From an uncultured Pelagibacteraceae bacterium (GTDB lineage: Bacteria; Pseudomonadota; Alphaproteobacteria; Pelagibacterales; Pelagibacteraceae), in assembly GCA_902526405.1 (NCBI GenBank), contig CABZKL010000007.1, forward strand, positions 1-46,652: a stretch of 46,652 nt of DNA, written 5' to 3'. The notes below the pieces were generated by a model, which saw only the letters and a list, made by a program, of their open reading frames with translations, ran no database searches and was not told where the DNA came from. Below, one piece after another: positions 19,959 to 30,518 of the stretch. Within the stretch, counting starts at the first letter, position 1; every line of letters begins with the position of its first letter. A program made the translations under genes and the position numbers.

Positions 19959-21575
19959 ATGGCGCGATATATATTTGTCACTGGCGGCGTGGTTTCTTCA
20001 TTAGGTAAAGGTTTATCTTCAGCTTCACTATCATATTTACTTCAGTCAAGAGGTTTTAAAGTTAGGATCAGAAAACTTGATCCGTATTTAAATGTAGACC
20101 CTGGAACAATGAGTCCATTTCAGCATGGTGAAGTATATGTAACTGATGATGGTGCTGAAACAGATTTAGACCTTGGTCACTATGAACGATTTTCTGGTGT
20201 GTCAGCAAAAAAATCAGACAATATTACCACAGGAAAAATTTATAATGATGTTCTTAAAAAGGAGCGTAAGGGTGATTATCTTGGAAAAACTGTTCAAGTC
20301 ATTCCACATATTACAGATCGCATAAAACAATTTATTAAAAATGACTCGTCTAAAGAGGACTTTGTAATTTGTGAAATTGGAGGGATAGTTGGAGATATAG
20401 AAAGTTTGCCATTTGTCGAAGCAATAAGACAATTTGCAAACGACGTTGGTAAGAAAAATGCTTTGTTTATTCATTTAACATTAGTTCCTTACTTAAGGGC
20501 ATCAGATGAGATAAAAACTAAACCAACTCAACACTCTGTAAAAGAGCTAAGAAGTATAGGTATTCAGCCAGATATTATCATTTGTAGATCTGAAAGACCA
20601 ATACCATTAGAGCATAGAAAAAAGATTTCTTTGTTTTGTAATGTTGATATCAAAAATGTGATAGAAACTGTTGATGTCAAAACAATTTATGAGGCCCCAA
20701 TAAGTTTTTTTAGAGAAAAATTAGATGTTCAAGTCTTAAATTATTTTAAATTAAAATCTAAAAAGCCAGTAAATTTAAATCCGTGGAAAAAAATAACAAA
20801 AATAATTTTACAAAATAAAAGAGAAGTAAATATTGCAATTATTGGAAAATATGTTGAGCTTAAAGATGCTTACAAGTCATTAGATGAAGCATTAACGCAT
20901 GGTGGAATAGATAATAAAATTAAAGTTAATTTAGTTAGGATCGACTCAGAAAAATTAAAAATTTCTGAAATTAAGAAAAAACTAAAAAATATCTCTGGAA
21001 TATTGATACCAGGTGGATTTGGTAAAAGAGGTACAGATGGAAAAATAGAAGCTATAAAACATGCCAGAATTAACAAAATTCCTTTCCTTGGAATATGTTA
21101 TGGAATGCAAATGGCAATTATTGAATTTGCTCGAAATCAATTAAACCTAAAGAATGCAACCTCAAGTGAATTCGATAAAAAAGGTATTCCCATTATTGGA
21201 CTAATAAACGAATGGTCTAAAGATGGTAAAACTATTAAGGGCACAGATAAAGATCTTGGTGGTACTATGAGATTAGGGTCTTATGATGCAAAATTAAAAA
21301 TTAACTCAAAGATAAGAAAAATTTATAAGTCAAAATTAATTAAAGAACGGCACCGACATAGATATGAAGTGAATATTACTTTTAGAGAAAAATTTGAAAA
21401 AAAAGGTATGATTTTTTCAGGTTTATCTCCTGATAATCAGTTACCAGAAATTATTGAACTAAAAAGACACCCATGGTTCATTGGGGTACAGTTCCACCCA
21501 GAATTTAAATCTAGACCTTTATCTCCTCATCCTTTATTCTCTTCATTTATCAAGGCAGCAAAAAATCATAAATGA
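19959..21575 (+). CDS. pyrG: CTP synthase
   Basis: [77 protein letters not shown]; GATase domain [18 protein letters not shown]. Confidence 0.98.
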   Translation: MARYIFVTGGVVSSLGKGLSSASLSYLLQSRGFKVRIRKLDPYLNVDPGTMSPFQHGEVYVTDDGAETDLDLGHYERFSGVSAKKSDNITTGKIYNDVLKKERKGDYLGKTVQVIPHITDRIKQFIKNDSSKEDFVICEIGGIVGDIESLPFVEAIRQFANDVGKKNALFIHLTLVPYLRASDEIKTKPTQHSVKELRSIGIQPDIIICRSERPIPLEHRKKISLFCNVDIKNVIETVDVKTIYEAPISFFREKLDVQVLNYFKLKSKKPVNLNPWKKITKIILQNKREVNIAIIGKYVELKDAYKSLDEALTHGGIDNKIKVNLVRIDSEKLKISEIKKKLKNISGILIPGGFGKRGTDGKIEAIKHARINKIPFLGICYGMQMAIIEFARNQLNLKNATSSEFDKKGIPIIGLINEWSKDGKTIKGTDKDLGGTMRLGSYDAKLKINSKIRKIYKSKLIKERHRHRYEVNITFREKFEKKGMIFSGLSPDNQLPEIIELKRHPWFIGVQFHPEFKSRPLSPHPLFSSFIKAAKNHK

Positions 21576-22402
21576 GCAGTATACAAGTAAATTGCGGAAA
21601 TATAGAAATCTCAAATAATAACAAAATTTGTATTATTGCTGGACCTTGTCAGCTAGAAACTGAACAGCATGCAATGGATATGGCTGGCAAAATTCAAGAA
21701 ATTACAAAAAAATTTGGACTTGGCTTTATTTACAAAACTTCTTTTGATAAAGCTAACCGAACTAGCCTTAAAGGAAAAAGGGGAGCTGGACTTGAGGCAT
21801 CTTTACCTGTTTTTGATAAAATAAAAAAAGAATTACACGTTCCTATTTTAACAGATATTCATAATATTGATCAATGTTTAAAAGTAGCTGATCATGTTGA
21901 TATATTGCAAATTCCTGCTTTCTTATGCAGGCAGACGGATCTTTTAATAGCTGCTGCTAAGACAAATAAAATTATTAATGTAAAAAAAGGACAGTTCTTA
22001 GCACCATGGGACATGGTTAATGTTACTAAAAAAATTTCAGACTCTGGAAATACAAATATTTTAGTCACCGAGAGAGGTGCAAGTTTTGGTTACAACACTT
22101 TAGTTTCTGACATGAGATCTTTACCTATTATGGCTAAAAATGGTTATCCAGTGATTTTTGATGCTACCCACTCAGTACAACAACCTGGAGGTCAAGGAGA
22201 TTCATCCGGAGGTCAAAGAGAGTTTGTGGAGCATTTAGCAAGAGCTGCAGTTGCTGTAGGTGTTGCTGGAGTTTTTATTGAAACTCATCAAGATCCAGAT
22301 AATGCACCATCAGATGGTCCTAACATGGTACCATTGGATAAATTGGAAAACTTGTTAAATCAACTATCAGATATAGATAAATTAATAAAAAATAGTGAGT
22401 AA
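21572..22402 (+). CDS. kdsA: 3-deoxy-8-phosphooctulonate synthase
   Basis: [101 protein letters not shown]. Confidence 0.98.
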   Translation: MSSIQVNCGNIEISNNNKICIIAGPCQLETEQHAMDMAGKIQEITKKFGLGFIYKTSFDKANRTSLKGKRGAGLEASLPVFDKIKKELHVPILTDIHNIDQCLKVADHVDILQIPAFLCRQTDLLIAAAKTNKIINVKKGQFLAPWDMVNVTKKISDSGNTNILVTERGASFGYNTLVSDMRSLPIMAKNGYPVIFDATHSVQQPGGQGDSSGGQREFVEHLARAAVAVGVAGVFIETHQDPDNAPSDGPNMVPLDKLENLLNQLSDIDKLIKNSE

Positions 22403-23651
22403 AATTTTAAAAGTAAAGGCCCGTCAAGTATTTGACAGTAGGGGAAATCCAACTGTAGAAGCCGAGGTTTATACAAAAAATAATAGTGCAACTGCTATTT
22501 GTCCGTCAGGAGCATCAACTGGAACGTACGAAGCGTTTGAGAAGAGAGATAAAAACAATAAACGATATTTAGGCAAGAGTGTTTTAAATGCTGTTAATTT
22601 GGTTAACAGTAAAATTTCAAATAAATTAAAGGGCCAGAGTATTCACAACCAGGAATGGATTGATACTCTATTAATAAACTTAGATGGAACAAGACAAAAA
22701 ACTAATTTAGGTGCAAATGCAATGCTTGCAGTTTCAATGGCTATTAAAAAACTATCAGCTAAAGTAAAAAAATTACCTTTATACAAAACCTTTTTTTTAA
22801 AGAAAAACTTCCAATTACCTTATCCTTTAATGAATATCATTAATGGTGGAGCTCACGCTAATAATGGTCTTAGAATTCAAGAATTTATGATCAGACCTGA
22901 TCGAGCTAAGAGTTTTTCTGAGGCTATGAGAATATGCTTCATAGTAATTAAAAATTTATCAAAATTAATAAAAGATAAAGGATTATCTACTTCTGTTGGA
23001 GATGAGGGGGGCTTCGCACCCATGATAAGTAGCAACAACCAAGCTCTTGATTTAATTGTGAAAGCTATAAAAAAATCAGGTTTTGTTAATGGTAAAGATG
23101 TTTCAATTTGTTTAGATGTAGCTGCGAATGAATTATTTAAAAAAAATAAATATTCAATTCATTCTAAAAGCTACATATCTGTTGAAAAATCTATCAAAGA
23201 ATATCAAAAAATTATAAAAAAATATAAAATCAGATCTATTGAGGATCCTTTTGCTGAGAATGATTGGCTTGCCTGGAATAAATTGATGAGATCAATCAAT
23301 ATGGTTCAAATAGTGGGGGATGATCTTTATGTGACAAACTTAGAACGATTAAAGAAAGGTTTTTTAAATATTTCCTCAAATTCAATTCTGATTAAATTAA
23401 ACCAAATTGGAACAGTTTCTGAAACCTTAGATGTAATTAAATTTGCCCAAACCATTGGTTATAAAACTATAATATCTCATCGATCTGGAGATAGTGAGGA
23501 TACTTTTATTGCAGATCTTGCAGTTGGAACTAACTCTAATCAAATAAAAACAGGATCTTTGGCAAGATCCGAAAGAGTAGCTAAATATAATCAATTAATT
23601 CGTATTGAAGAAGACCTTGGAAAAAAAGCGAGAATGAATAAAATCAATTAA
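22395..23651 (+). CDS. eno: Enolase (GTG start)
   Basis: [93 protein letters not shown]. Confidence 0.98.
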   Translation: MSKILKVKARQVFDSRGNPTVEAEVYTKNNSATAICPSGASTGTYEAFEKRDKNNKRYLGKSVLNAVNLVNSKISNKLKGQSIHNQEWIDTLLINLDGTRQKTNLGANAMLAVSMAIKKLSAKVKKLPLYKTFFLKKNFQLPYPLMNIINGGAHANNGLRIQEFMIRPDRAKSFSEAMRICFIVIKNLSKLIKDKGLSTSVGDEGGFAPMISSNNQALDLIVKAIKKSGFVNGKDVSICLDVAANELFKKNKYSIHSKSYISVEKSIKEYQKIIKKYKIRSIEDPFAENDWLAWNKLMRSINMVQIVGDDLYVTNLERLKKGFLNISSNSILIKLNQIGTVSETLDVIKFAQTIGYKTIISHRSGDSEDTFIADLAVGTNSNQIKTGSLARSERVAKYNQLIRIEEDLGKKARMNKIN

Positions 23652-23959
23652 TGTTGAGGTTAATAAAAAAAAATTATTTTTTATTAATATCAGTTTTCTT
23701 GATTCTATATTTTAGCTTTAATCTTGTTTCTGGTGAAAGAGGGCTGTTTTCATACAATGAGAAAAAGGAGCTTTTGTCCAACTTGAAAAATGAGGAATTA
23801 AGCTTAATTAACAAGATAGATGATATGAATAATAAAAATTCTCTATTAAGTATAAATTTAGATCTAGACTATATCGAGACTTTAATTAGAGAACGATTTT
23901 TATTTGGTAAAAAAGGAGAGACCATCTATATAATTAAAAATGATGAAAACAAAAATTAG
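23651..23959 (+). CDS. ftsB: Septum formation initiator FtsB/DivIC-family protein
   Basis: Short single-TM coiled-coil protein ([39 protein letters not shown]...[24 protein letters not shown]) downstream of eno. Confidence 0.85.
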   Translation: MLRLIKKNYFLLISVFLILYFSFNLVSGERGLFSYNEKKELLSNLKNEELSLINKIDDMNNKNSLLSINLDLDYIETLIRERFLFGKKGETIYIIKNDENKN

Positions 23960-24869
23960 ACATCCTGAGAAAGTTAATAAACCGAATAATCCAATCAAAA
24001 AAAAGCCTGACTGGATAAGGTCTAAACTTTCAAACAGTAAAGAATTTTTTTTAACAAAAACTATTGTTAACCAAAATAATTTAGTCACTGTTTGTCAGGA
24101 AGCTAATTGTCCAAATATAACTGAATGTTGGAGTAAAAAACATGCAACATTTATGATTATGGGTGACACTTGTACAAGAGCTTGTGCATTTTGTGATGTT
24201 AAAACTGGTAAGCCAGATAAATTAGATCCATTTGAGCCATACAAAATTTCGAACGCTGTTAATAAATTAAATTTAAAACATGTTGTAATAACCTCAGTTG
24301 ATAGAGATGATTTAGATGATGGTGGGTCAAACCATTTTTATGAAGTAATAAATGCAACTCGTAAAAAAAATCCCAAAACTTCAATAGAAGTCTTAACACC
24401 AGATTTCTTGAGAAAAGGTGATGCTTACAAAAAACTTTTAGAGGCGGATTTAGATGTATTTAATCACAACATTGAAACTGTCCCACGTCTTTATTTAAAA
24501 GTAAGACCAGGTGCAAGATATTTTGGATCTTTAGAACTTTTAAAAAATGTTAAAAAAATTAATAAAAAACTTTTTACTAAATCTGGACTTATGGTTGGAC
24601 TTGGTGAGGATAAAAATGAATTAATTCAAGTGATGGATGACTTGAGATCTGCTGACGTAGATTTTATAACTATAGGTCAATATTTACAACCTTCACAAAA
24701 ACATCATCCATTAAGCAGATACTACCATCCAGATGAATTTAAAGACCTTGAAAATATTGCTAAATCAAAAGGATTTTTATTGGTATCCTCTTCACCTCTA
24801 ACAAGATCCTCTTATCACGCCGATGAAGATTTTGCTAAACTAAAACAAAACAGATTAAAAAATAATTAA
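23940..24869 (+). CDS. lipA: Lipoyl synthase (radical SAM)
   Basis: [69 protein letters not shown]. Confidence 0.98.
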   Translation: MMKTKIRHPEKVNKPNNPIKKKPDWIRSKLSNSKEFFLTKTIVNQNNLVTVCQEANCPNITECWSKKHATFMIMGDTCTRACAFCDVKTGKPDKLDPFEPYKISNAVNKLNLKHVVITSVDRDDLDDGGSNHFYEVINATRKKNPKTSIEVLTPDFLRKGDAYKKLLEADLDVFNHNIETVPRLYLKVRPGARYFGSLELLKNVKKINKKLFTKSGLMVGLGEDKNELIQVMDDLRSADVDFITIGQYLQPSQKHHPLSRYYHPDEFKDLENIAKSKGFLLVSSSPLTRSSYHADEDFAKLKQNRLKNN

Positions 24870-25306
24870 TGCCCAAAGCCTCAGTCACAAGGCATATAGA
24901 AGGTGAAAAACAAAAGCTAATTGATTTTGTTTTAGACATAGAAAAATATCCTGAATTTATTCCTTTTTGTATAGACTCAAAAGTTTATGAACGTGAAGAT
25001 AAAGAAAATGAGGTAGCAATTATTGCGGATTTAACTATAGGTAAAAGACCTTTTGTAGATACTTATAAAAGTGATGTACGTTATAATAAAGAAACTGACT
25101 CAATACATGTTACAAATATCGGCGGTCCTTTAAAACATCTTGAAAACAACTGGAAATTCACACAAAAAGAAAAATATACTGAAGTTCAATTTGATGTTGA
25201 TTTTGAAATCAAAAACAAGTTTCTTAACATGATAATGACAAAGTCATTTGAATTTGGTCTAAATAAAATAGCAGACGCTTTCCAAAAAAAAGCTGAAAAT
25301 CTCTAA
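24869..25306 (+). CDS. Coq10/RatA-like START-domain (ubiquinone-binding) protein
   Basis: YPEFIPFCIDSKVYERE...; GGPLKHLENNWKFT; FDVDFEIKNKFLNMIM; follows lipA as in other alphaproteobacteria. Confidence 0.87.
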   Translation: MPKASVTRHIEGEKQKLIDFVLDIEKYPEFIPFCIDSKVYEREDKENEVAIIADLTIGKRPFVDTYKSDVRYNKETDSIHVTNIGGPLKHLENNWKFTQKEKYTEVQFDVDFEIKNKFLNMIMTKSFEFGLNKIADAFQKKAENL

Positions 25307-25767
25307 ATTAAAGAATTCACAATATCTAAAGATTTCTTGACTGTGGCTTTCTGAATTCCAACTCTATTTTTATTTTTAAATATATTTTTAACAATTAATA
25401 TTTTATTACTTTTTTTTACTCCAATATAAACTAATCCAACTGGTTTAAGTTTTGTTCCTCCATTAGGTCCTGCAATACCTGTAATAGAGATATTAATCTT
25501 ACTTTTAGATAACTTTGCTAGGTTTTTAACCATCACCTTACAAGTTTCTGGGCTTACCGCACCGTATCTATGTATAATTTTTTTATTAACTTTTAATATT
25601 TTAATTTTCGCATTATTAGAATAGGTAACTAATCCTATTTGAAAGTATTTAGATGCGTTTGATAATTTTGTTAGATTATTAGCCAAGAGGCCGCCTGTGC
25701 AGGACTCAGCAACAGAAATAGTCAATTTCTTTCGAATTAGTTTTTTATGTAGAGGCTTAATATTCAT
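25303..25767 (-). CDS. pncC: CinA C-terminal-type nicotinamide-nucleotide amidohydrolase
   Basis: KLTISVAESCTGGLLANNLTKLSNASKYFQIGLVTYSNNAK; GAVSPETCKVM; ISITGIAGPNGGTKLKPVGLVYIGV. Confidence 0.93.
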   Translation of the reverse strand: MNIKPLHKKLIRKKLTISVAESCTGGLLANNLTKLSNASKYFQIGLVTYSNNAKIKILKVNKKIIHRYGAVSPETCKVMVKNLAKLSKSKINISITGIAGPNGGTKLKPVGLVYIGVKKSNKILIVKNIFKNKNRVGIQKATVKKSLDIVNSLI

Positions 25768-26258
25768 TAAAATTTAAGGGCTAATATGTAAATTACTAAC
25801 ATTGAATATAATCCTGCCATGATATCATCCATAATGATACCAAAGTAATTTTTAAAATTCTTGTCAAAATAACTAATTGGAAATGGCTTGACTATGTCAA
25901 AAAATCTAAAAATAATGAAAGAAATAACATAGTAAATCTCTATTTGAATAGATAACTGATTAGTTTGATTTAAATATAGAATTAGAATTAATGGCATGGA
26001 CTGTCCTAAAACTTCATCAATTACTATTTGCCTAGGATCTTTATTTACAAATTCGCTTTCAATATCTTTAACTGCATAAAATGAATAAAAAAATACAATA
26101 AAAAAAAAGATAATTGAAAATTTTAAATCAGTGTATCCAAGATATTCATATGCAATATAAATAAAAACTGTTGTTACTAAAGATGCTACAGTGCCAGGCA
26201 TCTTAGTTAGATATCCGTATCCAAAGAAAGTAGATATTAAAACGTTAATTTTTTTCAT
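25767..26258 (-). CDS. pgpA: Phosphatidylglycerophosphatase A
   Basis: GYGYLTKMPGTVASLVT; VIDEVLGQSMPL; RFFDIVKPFPISYFDKNFKNYFGIIMDDIMAGLYS. ATG at 26258 (4-bp overlap with ispDF) preferred over 26273. Confidence 0.93.
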   Translation of the reverse strand: MKKINVLISTFFGYGYLTKMPGTVASLVTTVFIYIAYEYLGYTDLKFSIIFFFIVFFYSFYAVKDIESEFVNKDPRQIVIDEVLGQSMPLILILYLNQTNQLSIQIEIYYVISFIIFRFFDIVKPFPISYFDKNFKNYFGIIMDDIMAGLYSMLVIYILALKF

Positions 26259-27355
26259 TGGGAAATTGAGCAAATTACCTCACAAGCTATTGCTTTTTCC
26301 TTTCCTATTAATCCTAATTTTTCAACAGTTTTGCCCTTTAGATTTATTAATGAGTTATCAATGTTTAATAATTTAGATAAAGATTTAATAATTTTATCCC
26401 TGAATTTTGAGACTTTAGGTTGTTCACATATTAAATTTATATCAAGATTATTTATAAAAAATTCACTTTTGCCCATCATATCAACTATTACCTTTAACAT
26501 TTTATGAGATCTAATATTCTTAAATTTTTTTTTATTATCTGGAAATAGTGTTCCTATATCTTTTTTTCTCATTGCTCCTAATAAAGCATCGATAACTGAA
26601 TGAATAATAACATCTCCATCTGAATGTCCCTTTAACCCCGAATGGTATGGAATTTTTAAACCACCTAAGTAAAGTTTTTTACCTTTAATTAGTCGATGAA
26701 TATCAAAACCTATTCCAAAAAATATTTTATCAGTTTTGATATCCTCTTTATAAGTAATCTTATTGTTAGAATTATCACCTTCTATGAATTTTACCTTTAA
26801 ATCATTTTCAATAAATAACGTTGCTTCATCCTGAATTTTAGCTTTTTGCTTTATTGATAAATTATAAAGATCATTAAATCTGAAAGCTTGTGGTGTCTGA
26901 GTTGAAAAAGAATGATCACGATTTAAATTAAATAACTGTTTTTTTACTTTATATTTAATAGAGTCTTTTATATTTATAGTGGGGATTACGGCCTTATTTT
27001 TCCTAAGTAGTTTAACCAAATTTTTTAAAAGCTGTAGTGAAAAATTTGGTCTTGCTGCATCGTGGATCAACACGTTTGTTGGTTTAAATTTTTTTATATA
27101 TTTGAGTCCAATTAAAGATGAGTCTGATCTTTCCTTACCTCCTTTAATAATCACTACATTTTTAGAATATTTTTTTTTGATTTGTTTTTTGTTGTTTACA
27201 ACTAAGATTATTTTTTTAAATAATTTAGATGCTAAAGCTTTTTCAATCGAGTGTTCAAAAAGAGGCTTATTTTTATAGATAATATATTGTTTAGCTTTAC
27301 TCGAATTAAATCTTTTGCTTTGTCCAGATGCTAGTATTATAAAATAGTTATTCAT
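26255..27355 (-). CDS. ispDF: Bifunctional IspD/IspF (MEP cytidylyltransferase / MEcPP synthase)
   Basis: N-terminal IspD (IILASGQSKRFNSSKAKQYI; VLIHDAARPN) fused to IspF (IGFDIHRLIKGKKLYLGGLKIPYHSGLKGHSDGDVIIHSVIDALLGAM; GTLFPD; KGKTVEKLGLIGKEKAIACEVI). Confidence 0.96.
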   Translation of the reverse strand: MNNYFIILASGQSKRFNSSKAKQYIIYKNKPLFEHSIEKALASKLFKKIILVVNNKKQIKKKYSKNVVIIKGGKERSDSSLIGLKYIKKFKPTNVLIHDAARPNFSLQLLKNLVKLLRKNKAVIPTINIKDSIKYKVKKQLFNLNRDHSFSTQTPQAFRFNDLYNLSIKQKAKIQDEATLFIENDLKVKFIEGDNSNNKITYKEDIKTDKIFFGIGFDIHRLIKGKKLYLGGLKIPYHSGLKGHSDGDVIIHSVIDALLGAMRKKDIGTLFPDNKKKFKNIRSHKMLKVIVDMMGKSEFFINNLDINLICEQPKVSKFRDKIIKSLSKLLNIDNSLINLKGKTVEKLGLIGKEKAIACEVICSISQ

Positions 27356-27379
27356 TTATAGTGGTGATTTTTTACTCAA

Positions 27380-29161
27380 ATGTCAGAATTTATTAAAAAA
27401 AACATATACTTAATAATATTATTTATTATCACATTATCGATAGGTTTTTTAACCTTTTTAACTTTTATAGATAAAGGCTTTATTGAATTAAATGATCAAA
27501 ATTTGCAGTATTTATTAATACTTAATATTATTTTATTAATTTCACTTTTTTTATTTATTTTTTCAGAGATTCAAAAGGCAATTAAAAACGATATCGATAA
27601 AGATGGTTTAAGGTCGAATAAAAAATATATTACATATTTTGCTTTATTTACTTTAATACCATCAGTTCTAATCTCAATTTTTTCATTATTCCTTTTTTCC
27701 TTTGCGCTTGAAAAGTACTTTGACAAAAAGGTAACTACAGTAGTTAATAATTCTTATGAGTTAGCAAAAAGCTATGTTGAAGAAATAAGAAACAAAATTC
27801 AATCTGATATTGTATTGATTGCTTTTGACACTAATAAAAGTAAAAAATTTTTAAACGATAATGTTGATGAATATAAACGTTTTTTAAATACTCAAAAAAT
27901 AATAAGAGAAGTAGATGAAATTCATATAATTGATGTCAATAAAAAATTATTATTTACATCAATTAATAATAGTCAGTTTTTTGTTCCTCCAGTAGATAAG
28001 GCTCTTAATCTAGTTTTGGAAGATGACAGACCTTTAAAAATAATTAATGCTCCTGAAAATATTTCTGCAGCAATTATGAGACTTCAAAACTTTGATGACA
28101 GATTTCTTTATGTTATAAAATATCTAGATAAAGAGATTTCAAAATATTTAACTGAATCTCAAGAAGCAATTAATTTTTATTACACAGTAGAAGAAAAAAG
28201 TACTGGAATAAAAATATCTTTCGCAATTATTTATATTATTGTCGTAAGTGTTTTATTGTTTGTATCCATATCAATAGCTATTAGATTCTCATCAAGATTT
28301 TTTAGATCTATAAATAATTTAATTTATGCCTCGACCTCAATAGGAGATGGAAATTTTGATGCAAAAGTCCCTGAGGTAAAAACAGATAAAGATTTGGAGA
28401 TATTAAATAAAAATTTTAATCTAATGATTGATCGACTTAAAACTCAACAGGAAAAATTGATTATTAACGAAAGGCATGAAGCTTGGGGTAGTTTGGCAAG
28501 AAAACTAGCTCATGAAATTAGAAATCCACTTACACCGATACAATTAACAATTGATAGATTAAGAGAAAAATATTCTAATTTACTAAAAGACAAAGATTCT
28601 GAAAATTTTAAATATAATTTAAAAATAATTAACAACCAAATTAAACAAATTGGTAATTTAGTTAATGAATTTTCTGATTTTGCAAGGATGCCTAAACCTA
28701 CATTAAGAGAAAATAATCTTGTCAATTTAATTAAAGAGAATATTAAGTTACTAAAAGAATTAGATGGATCTATTGAAATAGATTTATCCTGTAATTCAGA
28801 AAAAATAATCTTAAATAGTGATAAAGAGCAAATAAGCAGAGTTTTTTTAAATTTAATTAAAAACTCAATTGAAAGTATTCATCAAAAAGTGGAAAATGTA
28901 AGTAATTTCAGTAAAAAAATCACTATTGAACTTACAGAGAATGATGGTCACATAAATCTGGTTATTGTGGATAATGGAATTGGATTTGAAAAATTTTCTG
29001 GAAATATCAAGGATATTTTAAACCCTTACTTTACCACAAAAAAAAATGGTACTGGTTTAGGATTATCAATAGTAAATAAAATTATAAACGATCATAATGG
29101 TAAAATTGAATTTATTCCAAGAAATGATGGAGCTGAGATTAAAATAAATTTTGTAAAATAA
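27380..29161 (+). CDS. ntrY: NtrY-like sensor histidine kinase
   Basis: N-terminal TM segments, HAMP, HisKA (LARKLAHEIRNPLTPIQLTIDRLREKY), HATPase (NLIKNSIES; VDNGIGF; GTGLGLSIVNKII); upstream of ntrX. Confidence 0.93.
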   Translation: MSEFIKKNIYLIILFIITLSIGFLTFLTFIDKGFIELNDQNLQYLLILNIILLISLFLFIFSEIQKAIKNDIDKDGLRSNKKYITYFALFTLIPSVLISIFSLFLFSFALEKYFDKKVTTVVNNSYELAKSYVEEIRNKIQSDIVLIAFDTNKSKKFLNDNVDEYKRFLNTQKIIREVDEIHIIDVNKKLLFTSINNSQFFVPPVDKALNLVLEDDRPLKIINAPENISAAIMRLQNFDDRFLYVIKYLDKEISKYLTESQEAINFYYTVEEKSTGIKISFAIIYIIVVSVLLFVSISIAIRFSSRFFRSINNLIYASTSIGDGNFDAKVPEVKTDKDLEILNKNFNLMIDRLKTQQEKLIINERHEAWGSLARKLAHEIRNPLTPIQLTIDRLREKYSNLLKDKDSENFKYNLKIINNQIKQIGNLVNEFSDFARMPKPTLRENNLVNLIKENIKLLKELDGSIEIDLSCNSEKIILNSDKEQISRVFLNLIKNSIESIHQKVENVSNFSKKITIELTENDGHINLVIVDNGIGFEKFSGNIKDILNPYFTTKKNGTGLGLSIVNKIINDHNGKIEFIPRNDGAEIKINFVK

Positions 29162-29162
29162 T

Positions 29163-30518
29163 ATGAGTAGTGAAATATTAATTGTAGATGATAATGCAGA
29201 TATAAGAAATATCATAAATGAACTTATTTTGGATGCAGGTTATAAAACTAGACTAGCCGCTAATTACAACCAAGCACTATCTGAGATTGATAAAAAATTA
29301 CCAGATGTTGCTATTCTAGATGTTAAGTTAGATAAAGGAGATAATGATGGCATAGAGCTTCTTTCCCATATTAAGTCAAAAAATAAAGATGTTCCTGTAA
29401 TTATAATTTCGGGTCATGCTAATATTGAAATGGCGGTTAAATCTTTACACAATGGTGCTTTTGAATTTATTGAAAAACCATTTGATCGTGAAAGATTACT
29501 AAATTTTGTTAAAAGAGCTGTTGAAAATTATAATCTTAAAAAAGAGAATAAAGAATATGAAAGCAAGCTTTTTTCATCTTATGAAATAATAGGAAATAGC
29601 AAAAATTTAACTAATATCAAAGACCAGATCAAAAAAATTTCTATCACTGAAAGTAGAGTATTTATAAACGGTCCTTCTGGATCGGGTAAGGAGTTGATTG
29701 CTAGAAAAATTCATAAAAATTCTAAAAGAAGTAAAAATTCTTTTATAATATTAAATGGTGCATTATTAGACTCAAATAAATATGAACTTGAGTTATTTGG
29801 TGAAGAAAAAGAAAATGGATCTATTTCATATGGAGCTTTAGAAAAAGCTAACGGCGGCACACTTTTAATTGATCAAGTTTCAGAAATTCCTTTAGATATT
29901 CAGTCAAAAATACTTAGAGTTTTAATTGACCAGAAATTTAAACGTATCAATGGAAGTAGTGATGTAAGTGTTGATGTAAGATTAATTTGTTCTTCAAGTA
30001 AAGATCTTAAAAAGGAAATTGAGATAGGTAACTTTAGAGAGGATCTTTTTCATAGAATAAATGTTTTTGAAATAAATGTAGAGCCTTTAAATCAAAGAAT
30101 TTCTGATATTCCACTTTTAATAAATTATTTTTCTAAAAAAATATCTGAGAATTATAATATTAAAGAATTAAATATAGATGAGAATAATATTTATATTTTA
30201 AATCATAATTGGCATGGTAATGTAAGAGAACTTAGAAATTTAATTGAAAGAATAGCGATATTACAACCAGATACAAAAGATAAAATTTCAAATATTATTA
30301 AAGAGTCTTTAAAAAATAATAACTTTGACGATCAAATTGCTGAAAATAGCCTATCTGTGCCATTAAAAGAGGCTAGAGAAAAGTTTGAAAAAGAGTATTT
30401 AACTATTCAATTAAAAAAATTTAATGGAAATATTTCGAAAACAGCAAGCTTTGTTGGAATGGAGCGAAGCGCTTTACACAGAAAGCTTAAAGGCTTAGGA
30501 ATTAAAGAATTTAATTAA
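29163..30518 (+). CDS. ntrX: NtrX-like response regulator (REC-AAA+-Fis HTH)
   Basis: REC domain ILIVDDNADIRNII...VAILDVKLDKGDNDG...ISGHANIEMAV...IEKPFDRERLL; Walker A GPSGSGKELIA; FREDLFHRINVFEI; Fis HTH NGNISKTASFVGMERSALHRKLKGLGI. Confidence 0.94.
   Translation: MSSEILIVDDNADIRNIINELILDAGYKTRLAANYNQALSEIDKKLPDVAILDVKLDKGDNDGIELLSHIKSKNKDVPVIIISGHANIEMAVKSLHNGAFEFIEKPFDRERLLNFVKRAVENYNLKKENKEYESKLFSSYEIIGNSKNLTNIKDQIKKISITESRVFINGPSGSGKELIARKIHKNSKRSKNSFIILNGALLDSNKYELELFGEEKENGSISYGALEKANGGTLLIDQVSEIPLDIQSKILRVLIDQKFKRINGSSDVSVDVRLICSSSKDLKKEIEIGNFREDLFHRINVFEINVEPLNQRISDIPLLINYFSKKISENYNIKELNIDENNIYILNHNWHGNVRELRNLIERIAILQPDTKDKISNIIKESLKNNNFDDQIAENSLSVPLKEAREKFEKEYLTIQLKKFNGNISKTASFVGMERSALHRKLKGLGIKEFN

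Noticed and set aside
20214-20474. Minus-strand ORF inside pyrG (and another at 20870-21076)
   Set aside because: Antisense to CTP synthase; no support.
26979-27278. 99-aa plus-strand ORF inside ispDF
   Set aside because: Antisense to the IspD domain; hydrophobic shadow ORF.
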